A DNA stretch of 64,000 nt from Phycomyces blakesleeanus NRRL 1555(-) (taxonomy: Eukaryota; Mucoromycota; Mucoromycetes; Mucorales; Phycomycetaceae). Made by a program: the position numbers and the translations under genes. The stretch is taken from positions 1 through 64,000 of the forward strand of contig NW_017265189.1 in NCBI RefSeq assembly GCF_001638985.1. Direction: 5' to 3'. Below the pieces are notes generated by a model. It worked only from the letters and a program-made list of their open reading frames with translations. It did not search any database and had not been told where the DNA came from. Positions 1-11,502 of the stretch are shown here, one piece after another (the stretch's first letter is position 1; every line of letters starts with the position of its first letter).

Positions 1-205
1 TCTGGATTCCGAAGGCCCAAGATTGTTGGAAATATCCCTTCAGTCCAGATCGAGCTCAATAGGCGGCCGATCCGGACAGGACCATATTGCTGATATAACA
101 TATTCGGTTTTTATTGGTTAACTGAAATTGTAGTTCTTATTAATCATACATATGTTTTATTTTTATACTGGGCCGACTTCTGTCTACTATGAAATGTAAT
201 ATTAT
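1..205. other. intergenic, nothing recognised
   Basis: AT-rich sequence left of the first R1 repeat copy. It has a short GC-richer patch near 40-90 but no open frame of useful length, no RNA gene and no repeat shared with the rest of the window that I could see. Confidence 0.5.
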
Positions 206-780
206 ATGAATGACGATTCCCAAAAGGAATGAATATTCTCAAAAAGGATGACGGGATGGATGAATGGGGGAATGTAGAAGGAGGATGCAAGCCACCGTAA
301 AAAAAAGTTTTTTTTGTTATGATTATGGCGCAGTGAAGGCCACTTTAATATATCATCCTGTCTGAGCGATTGTAAGTGAGAACTAGGCGGTTTTTAAGTC
401 TATGTATGGGGAACAGTATCCCTGTCAATTGATTCTGCTATGTTATTTTAGCTTATTGATACACAAAAACCGCCTGCGCAACCAATTGGTAATAACAGTT
501 TACAAAAAAGTGCATTCTGTCCGAATTATGGATTATAATCCTTAGTTTGTAAGAAAATATAAAAGGAACATACAATCAAGTATATTTTGTACCAGTTCAG
601 CCAATATATTGGTAGACAATTGGGTGAGTGTGCGTATGTGTGTGTGGTGGATTAAAGAAAAGACATATATATAGTATCTGTCACACATTTAATATATTAA
701 TAAAAAGAAAAAAACAATGCGATAGTTAATGATCCATCGAGCTATTTCGTGGATCAAACTGTTATAAGAACATATTAAAT
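205..780 (+). repeat. dispersed repeat R1, copy 1
   Basis: This segment matches 2835-3305 over several hundred bases and, more weakly, 28780-29265. Shared landmarks in order are a GATTCCCAAAAGGAATG-type block, a GGCGCAGTGAAGGCCACTTT block, GCGATTGTAAGTGA, CAACCAATTGGTAATA and a TTGGTAGACAATTGGG block. The part at 680-780, with ACAATGCGAT, recurs at 3890-3990, so the full unit is about 600 bp. It has no coding frame. The family is unknown; it could be a SINE, MITE or LTR remnant. Confidence 0.7.
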
Positions 781-1849
781 TAATTCCTATTTAGTTTATA
801 TAATTTTCAGTAAGATACTATATCACTACAAAAAAGGAGCGATTCAGAGAGTGATTTTAAAAGCTATTATAAGCATTTTTTATAATCACTAGTTGAATTG
901 CCAATTTTTTCTTAGTGGATCTATTTCTAATAAAGATCTCAAGCAGTGCGATGAACATGATGTCAGTTTATTAGAGTGTTCAGAATAATTTTTTTTTCTA
1001 TATGCGCTTTCTTTCTTTCATAACATTTAATTATATAACTAAAAGTTAATTCTATGATATATATTCCATATCAAAACCTTTATATAAAGTATAGATTCCT
1101 TTTATTCTTATATGTTTTATTAAAACATTCTTGTTATTATATTTGCTTATTATCTAATATAAAAACCCGATACTCTCAATATTATATATTACTATGCCCA
1201 GTTGTGAAAACTTTTAGTTCTCTTGTAATACATTTATATATATAATCTAAGACTAGATATCTGCTCTTATCGACTATAGCAATTCGGTAAATAAAAAAAA
1301 AACTAATTGCATTTTAAACATGTCAATAATATTTTTAATTTATGAGACTTGCTTTAATAAAAAGCTGGGATAATATAAAGAGTCTCTTGATATGCTCTTA
1401 TAGTCTATACATATATATATATATATAGACCACTTTCTCTTTCATATTCCAACTAAAGTGGTACAGTTTTACAACCTTTCTTTTAAGAAATAGTATATTA
1501 ATATATAACATATGTGTCAAGTAAATTTTTATATAAAATCAATTCACGAAAATGGGTAGCCATATAAGAAATTCGGGTTTTTAAAATGAAAGTCTTTATA
1601 TTGCTTCTAATCAGAGCAATCAATCCATTGATCTACAATTTTCTATGCATGCTGCTATGTCATCATCTAATGACGAAAGCATAAAATTTTTTCACAGTTA
1701 TTTAGTAAGAGTGCCAGCCAGACCATCTCTGTTTTCCTCTTGTGCATGGTAAGTCTATTATTTCCTTTTCATTTGTGTTGAGGGAGTAGTATAGTCTATA
1801 GATATACTAATCTTGACCTTTTTTCTATGTGAATCAGCGGCGTGTCGGA

Positions 1850-1918
1850 TGGATGGGTGTTGGTGTGGTGTGGATGGGGGGGTGTGGTGGGTGTGGTGGG
1901 TGTGGTGGGTGTGGGGTA
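1850..1918 (+). repeat. GTGGGTGT-type G-rich minisatellite
   Basis: Tandem copies of a 10-bp GTGGTGGGTG-like unit form a strand-asymmetric G/T-rich block inside otherwise AT-rich sequence. It could form G-quadruplex structures. It is not a canonical fungal telomere repeat. Confidence 0.7.
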
Positions 1919-2384
1919 GTTTAGTTTCCCCTCTCTAGTTAGTTTACGTAGTGGGTAGTCTTTAGATATAGCTTTCGTTTATCCCTTTAGCTTAGCTTAG
2001 ATTGATAGTTTCGTTCCCTGTTCACCTTTTATTTTTTAAGCCCATAGCTAGCCTCACACCCCAGCGTTCCCGATCTCCTCCCCACTCCGTTCTCTTCCAC
2101 GAAGTCAGGACAGGTCTACGCCCTGTGGAGGATGGATCCGCCTTTATAGGTGGTGAACTAAGATTCTGACGATATATTTGAATATTAATAAAATTTTTTT
2201 TTAAACCATTTTTGTCTGCCCATAAATACAATGTCTGCTTTACAAATGATTGAGAGAAACACTTTATTATTAGAAGAAAACTGAATAAAACAATGCGTGA
2301 GAACAATAATATGAGTTTATTTTTTATTTAAAAATATCAAGTTTTAATAGTAGTGTATTTTTTATATGGGCGAGAAGTGGGCGG

Positions 2385-2455
2385 TGTGAGTGGGTGGTCC
2401 GTGTGGGTGGTCCGTGTGGGTGGTCCGTGTGGGTGGTCCGTGTGAGTAGTCAGTG
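2385..2455 (+). repeat. 13-bp minisatellite
   Basis: About four to five tandem copies of a 13-bp unit read as GGTCCGTGTGGGT; the last copy is degenerate. Like the block at 1850-1918 it is G/T-rich on the plus strand. Confidence 0.8.
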
Positions 2456-2834
2456 TGACAAAGTTTTGACATTCATGGCGCATGCTAATGACGAGAGATT
2501 AACATCGCGAGACTTTTTGTTAGGTGGCGTCCGCTTGGTCTAGACCCAGTCGCGTAAAAGTATACTGAAAAGCGTGAGCTTTGAAAATTATGTCCGATGG
2601 GATGGAATTAGATGGGATGGGATGGAATTGAATGGCATCATTAGGATCGAAGAAGGTGTCGGAATTATGGTGGTATGAATACTATATGACTTGGAGAGTT
2701 GAAGGTCAGCTCTGAGAATGGTGGCATATAACACTTCAGGTATAGAGAAATATTGTATATGACTTCCGAGTGTTGAGGTTTTATTATATGGCCATTATTT
2801 CGATTTTTATTTTTCAGTGATTATAAAATAAAAG

Positions 2835-3305
2835 AATAATATTGTTGGTGGTGGCGATTCTGGTAGTTTTGTAAAGTTGATGGCGGGATGGTGGGATGGC
2901 GGGATGGAGGGAATGTAGGAAGAGGATTGACGCCATCGTTAAATATAATTTTTATTTTATTTTGGTTACGGCGCAGTGAAGGCCACTTTAATATACCGTC
3001 CTCTCTGGGCGATTGTAAGTGATCACAAGACGGTCTTTCAACCTATGTATGGGTAACAGTATCCCTGTCAATGGACCCTGCTATGTTCCTTTAGCTTAGG
3101 GATACACAAAGCTGTCTGCGCAACCAATTGGTAATACCAATTTACAAAAAAGTGCATTCTGTCCGAATTATTGAGTAGAATCCTTAGGTTGTAAAAAGAC
3201 ACAAAAAGAAATAGACAATATGTATATTTTGTATCAGTGCAGCAATTGTATTGGTAGACAATTGGGCGAGTGTGCGAGTGTGCGTATGTGCGTGTGTTGG
3301 ATAAA
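2835..3305 (+). repeat. dispersed repeat R1, copy 2
   Basis: Copy of the R1 family, collinear with 205-660. It starts with a GTTGGTGGTGGCGATTCTGG-like stretch that is tandemly amplified in copy 3 at 28780-29045. A later R1 block reappears only at 3890-3990, so copy 2 is split by the ~102-bp tandem repeat and about 200 bp of unrelated DNA. Confidence 0.7.
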
Positions 3306-3309
3306 AGAA

Positions 3310-3690
3310 AAGAAAAATATATGATAGTAAGCCCAAAATATGATAGCAGGTTATATATATATAGTTTGGGAGTAGCTTCTGGTGTGTAACCGTATATTGA
3401 ATAAAAGGAAAATAAATATATATGATAGTGTATCCAAAATATGATAGAGACTCGTATATATATATATTTTGGGAGTAGCTTTTGGTGTGTGTCCGTGTGT
3501 TGAATAATAATAATAAAATATACAAGATAGTATATCCAAAATATGATAGAGGCTCATATATGTATATAGTTCGGGAGTAGCTTCTGGTGTGTGCCAGTGT
3601 GTTGAATAATAATAATAACATATATAAGATAATATAATCCAAAACATGATAACAGTTTATATATATTTAGTTCGAAAGTTACTTTTGGTT
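3310..3690 (+). repeat. ~102-bp tandem repeat, four units
   Basis: Four head-to-tail units with spacings of about 101, 102 and 103 bp, measured between the CCAAAATATGATAG-like landmarks near 3334, 3435, 3537 and 3640. Each unit carries GGGAGTAGCTTCTGGTGTGT or a variant. The minus strand stays open across the units, giving a repetitive ORF, but its AT-rich composition and lack of any domain argue against coding. The array sits inside an R1 copy. Confidence 0.8.
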
Positions 3691-4014
3691 TATGAATATC
3701 ACCCTTTTCATTTTGACTTGGTAATATTTTTCTGTAGGCTCTTGCTTTTTTGGTGTAAAATGTTTGATGCTTTTTGATCCAATTTCATTAAGTATAATTA
3801 TAGAAGAATTTGTATGGATCTGGATAGTGTGTTATTTATGAAACATACTAGAAAACATAGTTTAAATTATATTATTATATATAGCTTCTATCATACATTA
3901 AAAGTATTAACAAAAATATAAATAACAATGCGATTGTGAATGATTTGTAAATATATACCGTGGAATAAAAATCGGCTATAGAAGTATATTCCAATATATC
4001 TTGTATTATTATCT

Positions 4015-4119
4015 ATAGATTAAACCCAATCTAATTTTAATTAGAATCTTGAGGAGACAGGATATATGAACAATTTTGGAATTATTTGAGAGAGGTATGA
4101 TACAAGCTATATATTTATG
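4015..4119 (+). pseudogene. gypsy RT N-terminal fragment
   Basis: One frame reads ILELFERGMIQ after a stop, resembling the segment just upstream of the RT fingers in Ty3/gypsy pol (an EL-L-GxI-x-S pattern). It is cut by the LTR at 4120. The stretch that should link it to the next RT block, about 45 residues with the KKDG and DYRxLN motifs, is missing, so a small deletion accompanied the insertion or followed it. Confidence 0.5.
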
Positions 4120-4653
4120 TGTTGTGATGGTTGAAGTTTTTAAGCAGTTGTAAAAGGAAGAATTCAAGATTTGAAATGAGAAACAAAGATTCATGAGAAC
4201 TTGTGTTGGGTTTGTTTTTTTGATAAATATCTGGTATCAAAGTTTGATCAGATTCCTACACTGAACTACTACTGCTATTTATATTTTTTTGGATTGGGAA
4301 AATCATATGACTGGGGTCAGGTAATCGATCCTATCTGAGCCTTAATCAGAGCAACATGATCTTAGGATAATTAATGTATGATTAATTATATAAATGTGTA
4401 TAGTCCCAATGAAGTATTAACATCGAAAGTAAATGTGTTTGTGAGTTATAATTATGCTTATAATAATCCACTGATGTATCTCATATTATGGTGATATCAT
4501 CATATGAAATCTAATCACTATCATGCATGATAAATCTGTGTGTTAAATAATAAAGTGATTGGTAGACACCTTTGACTGGAATAGCTGAGGCCATATATTA
4601 TTTCCTTCAGACTTATTCTCAATTTCAGCAGTAGTCAATACTCACTTACAACA
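4120..4653 (+). mobile_element. solo LTR, family 1, copy A
   Basis: A segment of about 534 bp that begins TGTTGT and ends ACAACA, a perfect short terminal inversion typical of LTRs. It matches copy B (6948-7218, 13203-13375, 13804-13892) along its length and provides the uninterrupted 'empty site' for both elements nested in copy B. The flanks (TTATG left, CCACT right) do not form a clean 5-bp duplication, and pol sequence is missing at the junction, so the flank was probably rearranged. Confidence 0.75.
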
Positions 4654-5096
4654 CCACTCATTGGAGATATATTAGAGTTATTCCAAGGAGCCAAGTATTT
4701 CACCACTCTGGACTTTCTGATGGGCTTCAATCAAATCTTTGTCACAGAAGATATAATTCCAAAACTCATAATGGCAACCCCATAGAGAAATATTTTGTAT
4801 AAAGTCATGTTATTTATAATAATCATTGGGTCAGTTATGTTTTCATGCACAATATACTTAGTTATGTCCAAACTGTTGGCATTTGTTTTCATCTGCATTG
4901 CAAATCTCATACAGTTAAAGCTCGATTTAGTAATATTTGATTTAGTAATAATCGTGATTTAGTAATATTTTTTTAAAACTTTTATTCGCAGTCACATAGA
5001 GCAAATCTACAATATTGTTAAAAAACATATGCAGAGTAAGAAAAAATCCATTTGATTTAGTATTAGTAATACAATTTGGCTTCTCCCAAAAGTATT
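4654..5096 (+). pseudogene. gypsy reverse transcriptase fragment (palm entry)
   Basis: Translation from 4654 gives a block containing ILELFQGAKYFTTLDFLMGF, the classic gypsy RT region with the first catalytic aspartate (LDF), followed by NQI and then MATP and a stop. After about 4830 the reading becomes AT-rich and unrecognisable, with repeated GATTTAGTAAT blocks near 4920-4970, so another small insertion is possible. The YxDD region is not preserved. Confidence 0.8.
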
Positions 5097-5639
5097 TGTG
5101 GTATTTCAGGTACGAAACAATAGAAAAATAAAATATTTGATAATAGAGACATATCGAAATACTTTGAGACTGTATATCAGTTTTCTTTATTCATAAATAA
5201 AAAGTGTCCCTTTTTATAAGAAAACACAATCTGCTCTTGTCATTACGTCTTAGTTTCTTAAGGCTTTCTTCCTTTACTATATTTGGTTATTAGAGTGTAT
5301 TTACTGCTTAACTAGTGTCGGTGTTACAATTATGACATCAAGTCATAAATCGTACTTCTTTAGCTCTTAGCTATTCTTTTCTCTTTTACACTAAAGCTTT
5401 AGTACTTTCTACTAATTTAGCTCCATATCGCTATGACACAGTTTACCCAGCAGTATGATATAATTATCTTAGCAATCTTTAAAATATTATCTACAGTACT
5501 AACTGTAATAATTATTGATCTGATTACTTAATTGTTTATATATATTTTATACTGACAAGATGATAGCTACTATGCTATCCCAATATGAATATGTTCTTAT
5601 ATGTGATAAATCCAACATCCAAGTGTCTGGATCACCACA
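5097..5639 (+). mobile_element. solo LTR, family 2, copy 1 (TSD GTATT)
   Basis: Starts TGTGGT and ends ACCACA (perfect inverted ends), 543 bp, flanked by the direct 5-bp repeat GTATT at 5092-5096 and 5640-5644. It interrupts gypsy RT: pol reading resumes directly after it. It is near-identical to 15125-15668. A TTTTTATAAG box lies near 5212. No internal region remains, so this is a solo LTR formed by LTR-LTR recombination. Confidence 0.93.
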
Positions 5640-6399
5640 GTATTATTAAATCAAGCTTTGACTGTAGTGTTTTTGAGATCATGGATGAAACACTTACAGA
5701 ATATAAGACAGATATTTGAGAAATTAAGAACAGTCTGTATGAAACTAAAACAAAGCAAATGCTTTTTTGCTAGACATGAAGTAGATGTACTGGGATCCAT
5801 CATAACTGAAGAAGGAATTAGTTCTCTCACTAGAAAGATCAACAAGGTATAGAATTTCTTGACTCCCAGAAACAAGACTGATATAAGAGCCTTTGTTAAT
5901 TTAGTGAGCTATTGTCAAAGACATGTTCAGAGCTTTGGAGAGTTGGTCAAGCCTCTAAATACACTTCTGAAGCACAAAGCATCATTTGTGTGAAACTGAA
6001 TCAAACAAGAGATCTTCAACTGACTCAAGCAAGCTCTATGCAATGCATGCATTTTTAAGTATCCAGATCCAACAATATCATATATGTGATACACTGATAT
6101 CACTGAAGCAGACATAAGTGTTTTACTCGCCTAAGAAGATCCATACCTGAAAGGAGTGAAAAGGCTAGTAGGTTTTCTATCCAGAAAACTTCAAGAAGCA
6201 GAAATCATTTACTTTACTATCCAAAAGAAATTGTTAGTAGTCATCTGTAGCTTGAAAAAAGCTAAGAAAGTATCTATTAGACAAGCAGTTTGTGTTATGC
6301 ACTGATAATATAGCAGTCTAATATCTATTCTTAAAATCCAAATCAAGCTTCAGACTCTAGTTTTATGTCATAAATATCCAAAAATTCATTTTCAAGGTA
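5640..6399 (+). pseudogene. gypsy RT C-terminal part and RNase H remnant
   Basis: One frame reads from VVFLRSWMKHLQNIRQIFEK through KLKQSKCFFARHEVDVLG, which is the gypsy 'EHL..VfekLr..gLkL...KC.F....v.fLGh' block. It continues to a stop and then into an RNase H-like region with ISEADISVLLA, a FLSRKLQ-like block and CTDN. Many in-frame stops remain. The fragment ends where AT-rich MITE-like sequence begins near 6400. Confidence 0.8.
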
Positions 6400-6790
6400 C
6401 AATATATATGATATAATCAGAGATAATTATTAAAGTTGTTTAATTTATTTCAGTTTTCTCTTGAGAAAACTCCAATAGTAATATGTACACTTTTTATATA
6501 TGATAAACTAAAAATTTTAAAGGCATAAAGAGAAAAAGAAGTCATGTTATCTTATATTTTGTTATTAGAAAGCATATTTAAATTTCATTAGTAATAATCA
6601 TATATACTTTTTTCAATGCTATAAAAAAAGTCTGTCTCCACTTTAGATCTACTATTATGTCCCAACTTTGAAGGTATATTATCTTTTATCTAGAAAAGTC
6701 AAAACAAATCTGAATTATGAAAACATATGTAATAATTATATCTATTATTTCTAAAGTCTAGCTTTATAATAACATGATTTTTTGCAAAAG
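6400..6790. mobile_element. diverged MITE-like insertion, family M1
   Basis: AT-rich non-coding sequence that separates RNase H from its C-terminal end. It shares ordered landmarks with the well-defined MITE at 13376-13801: an ATTAAAGTT block near the start, an AAAACTCCAATAGTAA-like block, and CCAACTTTGAAGGT near the end. Ends are not exact; there are TA dinucleotides at both sides. Confidence 0.5.
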
Positions 6791-6947
6791 TCAGATATGT
6801 TTGAAAAAGTGCAAAAAACTTAGATGATTATCTTCAATTGCATCATACTGGGCAAGCTCAATATAGTAGCAGACGTTCTCTCTTAATAATTTTACATCAA
6901 AGTTGAGTTTAACAAAGTGGAGAAGATATTCAATGATGTATTTCCAA
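6790..6947 (+). pseudogene. gypsy RNase H C-terminal fragment
   Basis: Reads DYLQLHHTGQ and then, after a one-base shift, NIVADVLS followed by a stop. This is the gypsy 'Y.pGk.NivADaLSR' motif that closes RNase H. The frame then continues toward 6947, where LTR copy B interrupts it. Integrase resumes at 13893. Confidence 0.75.
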
Positions 6948-7405
6948 TGTTGTAATTGTTTGAGATTATGAAGGAAGTAAAAGATTTGTGATGAGGAGAT
7001 AAAGATTTGTGAGAACTTCTGTAAAGTTTGTTTAATAAACAAATTAGTTGTATAAAAATCTGACAAAGTTTCTACACTGAGCTACTATTGCTGTTTATAT
7101 TATTTTGAATCCAAAAAATTATATGACTGGTGTCAGATAATAGATTCTATCTGAGTCCTAATCAAAGCAACGTGATATTGGGATAATTAATGTGTGATTA
7201 AGTATATAATTGTGTGTATGTGGCTCTTTCCACTACTATTCTGAAACCATTTGAGACCAAAAACCTCTCCAACACAAGCTCATCTACACCATTGCAACCC
7301 TCATTCACACCAATCTCCCTCTCTTTGCCACCTCTTTACTCATAGGCAGCTACTCAGAATGCACTTCCACTTCTCAAAAAGAAACTTCATGTTATCTTCA
7401 GCTCT

Positions 7406-8575
7406 GTGAATAATATAATCTCACGTATCTGGCGTATAGGGTTCTCTAAGTTTTCAGTTTTTTTCACCATCCCACCCAAAGCCTCACCCAAGTTTGACCC
7501 TTTCTGGAGAACTCTTCTCTCAGCTTATTCTCACGAGGTTTACATGGGCATCACTCTTGGCTCACGCTCTTCCTCTGATACATGCGAACTCCATCTACCT
7601 ACCATTGCTGACTGCAAGCAAGTGTGCTCTCAACCTTTGGTAGTTGGCAATTTGTTTTTTCTCACTCAAGCTGCTGTTCCCATTGGCACAATTGTTTGCC
7701 GTGTTTTCCTAACCAAGCTTCCTCGTGTTCCTTATTATGACCTGGCTACACAACTCGCCAAATGTATGTCTCTTTTTGGCAAAGTGCGGAAGATCGCCAT
7801 TCATGAATCATATGGGTTTTTTGACGGTTCTGGCTATGTTGTTCTCGCCAATACACTTACCAACGATGTGCCATCAGATTCTCTGACATACCAAATTGCA
7901 TATGACGATACGCAAAAGATTCTTGGTAAGTGGCCTTCCATGGGCTCCCACTGCACCTACTGTAAGGAAATGGGGCACGACGTCGCAAAATGCACCAAAC
8001 GCCCAGCCGAAACCCGAACGTGTTTTGGATGCAACAAGACCGGTCACTTACAAGCCAATTGTCCATACATTACCGATCCTTCCAAGACATCCAAGACGTC
8101 CAACAAGCGCTCCCGCCACCCCAACCGCAATTCGAAGCTCGATCGCCCCATCATTGCGCCCAAGCCTTTGATTCCCACTGAGCTCTCACTCATCTACGGA
8201 GGATCGGAGGCCTCCAAGCACAACCCTCGTCAACCTGCTTTACGTGAGTTGTCTAAGCTGTCTCCCACAAAGACCACCTTTACTCTACCGACACCAACTG
8301 AGACGCCCACGTCCTCCGGCCCTCGTCCTCGAAGCCGTTCTGTCGACACCCCCACGCGTGGCTGGGACAAAGAGATAGACGACAGAATGATAACTAATCT
8401 CATGGATAGAGATGAGGCTCGGGCTCTCCGACTCCAGTCTGCCTCTCGCCACACTCATCTCCGTTTTTCCCGGCCGGCACGTCCAACAGGCCGCAATACA
8501 TCTCTCTCTCCTCCTCGCTTTACTCACCCACAAACCACAAAAGCCCTCGGCGCAGAGGCCAACATTAACCAATGA
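7406..8575 (+). CDS. LINE ORF1, zinc-knuckle nucleic-acid-binding protein
   Basis: ORF1 encodes a gag-like RNA-binding protein of about 389 residues. Two CCHC zinc knuckles lie about halfway (CTYCKEMGHDVAKC at roughly residues 183-196, CFGCNKTGHLQANC at roughly 206-219), followed by a basic, Ser/Pro/Thr-rich tail. The frame opens at 7346 after a TAG, and the codon at 7406 is GTG. The first ATG is well inside, so the true N-terminus was lost by 5' truncation or by a stop (TAG could come from CAG). Its stop overlaps the ORF2 start in the string ATGA at 8572-8575, which fits termination-reinitiation coupling. The two knuckles are typical of ORF1 in fungal LINEs. Confidence 0.85.
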   Translation: MNNIISRIWRIGFSKFSVFFTIPPKASPKFDPFWRTLLSAYSHEVYMGITLGSRSSSDTCELHLPTIADCKQVCSQPLVVGNLFFLTQAAVPIGTIVCRVFLTKLPRVPYYDLATQLAKCMSLFGKVRKIAIHESYGFFDGSGYVVLANTLTNDVPSDSLTYQIAYDDTQKILGKWPSMGSHCTYCKEMGHDVAKCTKRPAETRTCFGCNKTGHLQANCPYITDPSKTSKTSNKRSRHPNRNSKLDRPIIAPKPLIPTELSLIYGGSEASKHNPRQPALRELSKLSPTKTTFTLPTPTETPTSSGPRPRSRSVDTPTRGWDKEIDDRMITNLMDRDEARALRLQSASRHTHLRFSRPARPTGRNTSLSPPRFTHPQTTKALGAEANINQ

Positions 8576-11502
8576 TTAAAATAGGCACTATGAACTGTAG
8601 GGGTCTACCCAAAGTTGGACACCCTGAATCACGCTCCTTTTTCATACGCCATTTACGCTCGCAGGGAATCGATATTTTAGCCCTGCAAGAAACCCATGCC
8701 TCATCATCTATGCTTCAATCTACCTTTGACCAACAATTTCGGTCCTCTTCATCATTATGGTCTCCACACTGCGGTGTTGTATGCCTTTCCCCTCACATTA
8801 TCTTCACTGATCCTCTATTTAGCCCATGTGGCAGGTGTATCACGACAACTATCACGCATGTGGATAATAATTTTTCGCCCTTCAGGATAGGCGTCATCTA
8901 TGCGCCTGCTTCCCAAACTCCACGTTATCGTTTTCTTGCCTCTTTACTGTCCACTCCTGACCTCATCCCTCCCAATCCTTCAAACTTTATTCTATTGGGC
9001 GATTTTAACCATGCAATTCACTCACACTATGCTCTCGGACGTCGTGCTCCAGCTGACTGGCTACAGTTTATAGATACCAATATGACTGACTGTATCACTC
9101 CTCGTGGCCAGCACCCGCAGCCTACGTTCCACCGAGCCCTGTCTTCCACCACCATTGACTACATCCTTGCGTCCTCAGACCTTCACCCTCGCACTACAGA
9201 CCCACAAGTGAGCTATATTCACCAGAAATGGTCTGATCATTGTCTGGTTGCAGTCAGTCTGTCCCTCCCTTCAACCAAGTCTTCTGGTAAGGGACTTTGG
9301 CGTGCTAACCCTCGCCTAGCACAATCACTTTCGTTCCGTACCGATCTCAACACTCTTCTCTCCACCCTCGTTCCTGCCCTTCGCGCTGATCTTTCTCCTC
9401 AAGCCCAATGGGATGCGATTAAGCTCGAAGTCATTCGTTTCGTTAAATGTTTCTCTCGCCACCTTCGCCCCTCTCTGAACGACCTGGAAACACGCCTACA
9501 AAAACGACGGGACCGACTCATTCACCGTTTCCGCCACCAACCCGCCCAGAACTTCCAACTCCCAATTGTGGAACGATTGTTGCAGCAAGTCCAACTTGAA
9601 CGGGTCGAGATTATGGCTCTCAAGGCCGGGAAACACTGGCGGGAAAAGGGTGAGACTTCTGCAGGATACCTCAAACGCACTATCGCCATTCGCCAATCCC
9701 GCAAAGCCGTTGCAAGCCTCTGTCACCCTGTTACAAACGACATTTGCACCACACCCGACGCCATGACTGAGGCCGCAGCAGTCTTCTATGAAGGCTTGTA
9801 CACCCCTGATCCTATAGACCACTCTGCTGTGGATGAGCTGCTCTCTCATTTGCCTTCAGATCTCCATTTGCCAGAACTTGCACAGGACTATATGACTCGG
9901 CCATTCGCTCTCGACACAATTCGGTCAGGCGCTGCCCGCTCTCCCAGCTCTAGTAGCCCGGGCCCAGATGGTTTGCCATATGAGATTCTCTGCCTCATTC
10001 TCGCCCATCCCGTGTGTGGCGACCTCGTTTCCTGGATATATAACGATGCCTTGTCGAAGGGAATCTTTCCTCCTTCTTGGCAGTCCACTTGTGTCTGCTT
10101 GTTGCCAAAAAAAGGCGATCTCAGTTCTCTGAAGAACTGGCGTCCCATCGCCTTGATTAATACCGATGCAAAAGTGTTTACCCGTCTCATGAATGCTCGT
10201 ATGATTTCTGCTGTTACCACACTTATCACCCCGTATCAAACTGGTTTTGTTCAGGGTAGATTTATAGCTGATAATGGAATTCTGACTCGTTTGGTCATGG
10301 CACAAGCCGCGAAGGATGGATCCTCAGGGATTGGCTTGCTCTTGGACCAGGAAAAGGCTTATGACCGAGTACACCCAGAGTATTTTCGTCGAGTGCTCGC
10401 TCATTTCCGCTTCCCTCCTTCCATCGTTAATTCTGTCTCTTCTCTATTTTTCTCTACGCAGCTACAGATTAATGTCAATTACTTTTTCTTGTGCTCTCTT
10501 ATGCAAGCCCGTGGTGTATGACAAGGGGATCTTCTCTTGCCATTCTCTTCGACGTACCTTTTGAGTCTTTGCTTCACTGCGTAATACACAATCCTCTGTT
10601 CTTCAGTGTCCTCCCTTCTGTCCCTCCCACTTTTCCCTCTTTACCTCCTGTCCAACTGCTGGCTTATGCCAATGACCTGCTGATGTTTCTTCTGGACATG
10701 GATCACATGTCTCAACTTCACCATCTCAACACATATGCTGTTGCATCTAACACTCACATAAACATGTACAAGACTCAAACCTTCTCCCTTTTGGGATCGC
10801 CACTCTCCAACTGGAATACTTTTCTTCATGCATATGATGTTACTGACGGGCATGATTGTATGTCACGTACATCTCTCCAATATTTTGGTTTTCCATTATT
10901 TTCCTCTATTACTCAACAGGGCTTTTACAGGACTACCCTCCTGTCAAAAGTTGACATTTTGCAGCATTCATGGAGCACGATCTCTTTTCTTTTGTGGGTG
11001 GGCAACCATCATGAATTCTTTTGTACTTTCTCAACTATAGCACGTTCTTCGTGTGGTTTAGTTCCCTTCCACCTTCCTTGACTGAGTTTGCTCCATTGTG
11101 TGTGAGTTCTTCTGTGTCAACTCTTTTCCTCCCATTGCTTTTGACACTCTCTGCTTGCCCCGACTACAGGGTGGTCTTTATATCTTGGATCCTGAGATAC
11201 AGCAATGTGTTCTTCAACTTCGCTGGCTGAACCCCTTTATTTCTAATCCTCTACTGCCTCACGGTATTTTTCTTCAATGGTTCTTCACTCTCCTTCGTTT
11301 TAACGTCCCTATCATTGATCCTCTTCTTCCCTTATTCTTTCTGGACTGTTGTTCTCGCAAAAATCCAACCCTTAATTGTAAGGAACATCCAATTGGTCTC
11401 AGTCATTGGACCAATCAGAATCCCTTCCAACCATATTGTTATGTGACCAATCAAATCAATGCATCCATTTCCTTAGAGAGAACACTCATAGCACCAATCA
11501 CA
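8572..11502 (+). pseudogene. LINE ORF2: APE endonuclease + reverse transcriptase, broken
   Basis: The 650-codon open part has an apurinic endonuclease domain: NCRG near the start, LQETHA, GDFNHA, TIDYILASSDL and SDHCLV as the final metal-site motif. RT follows, with WRPIAL, QTGFVQGRFIADN and the LLLDQEKAYDRV block. It stops at 10521 in RGV-stop-QGD, where RGVRQGD is expected (CGA to TGA). Immediately after, the frame shifts by one base (AILFDVPFESL). The catalytic YADD box reads YAND at about 10665-10676, a G-to-A change. A GGLYILDPEIQ..LQLRWL block near 11165-11230 is the usual LINE C-terminal region. The protein cannot be active. Confidence 0.92.

Larger units (their letters stand above)
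780..2835. other. AT-rich intergenic with short minisatellites
   Basis: No gene recognised. Short open frames here are AT-rich noise. Two small inverted repeats are visible: an AT-alternating hairpin at about 1404-1431 and an ACCACTTT / AAAGTGGT pair at about 1429-1462. Two G-rich minisatellites are listed separately. 2595-2630 carries a loose GATGG-type repeat. Confidence 0.5.

Noticed and set aside
1850..2455. Interstitial telomere repeat
   Set aside because: The units are G/T-rich but do not match TTAGGG or other known fungal telomere motifs.
3184..3647. Minus-strand open frames of 152 and 98 residues with internal repeats
   Set aside because: They fall on the 102-bp tandem repeat and are open because of its composition and period. 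There is no domain or splice context.
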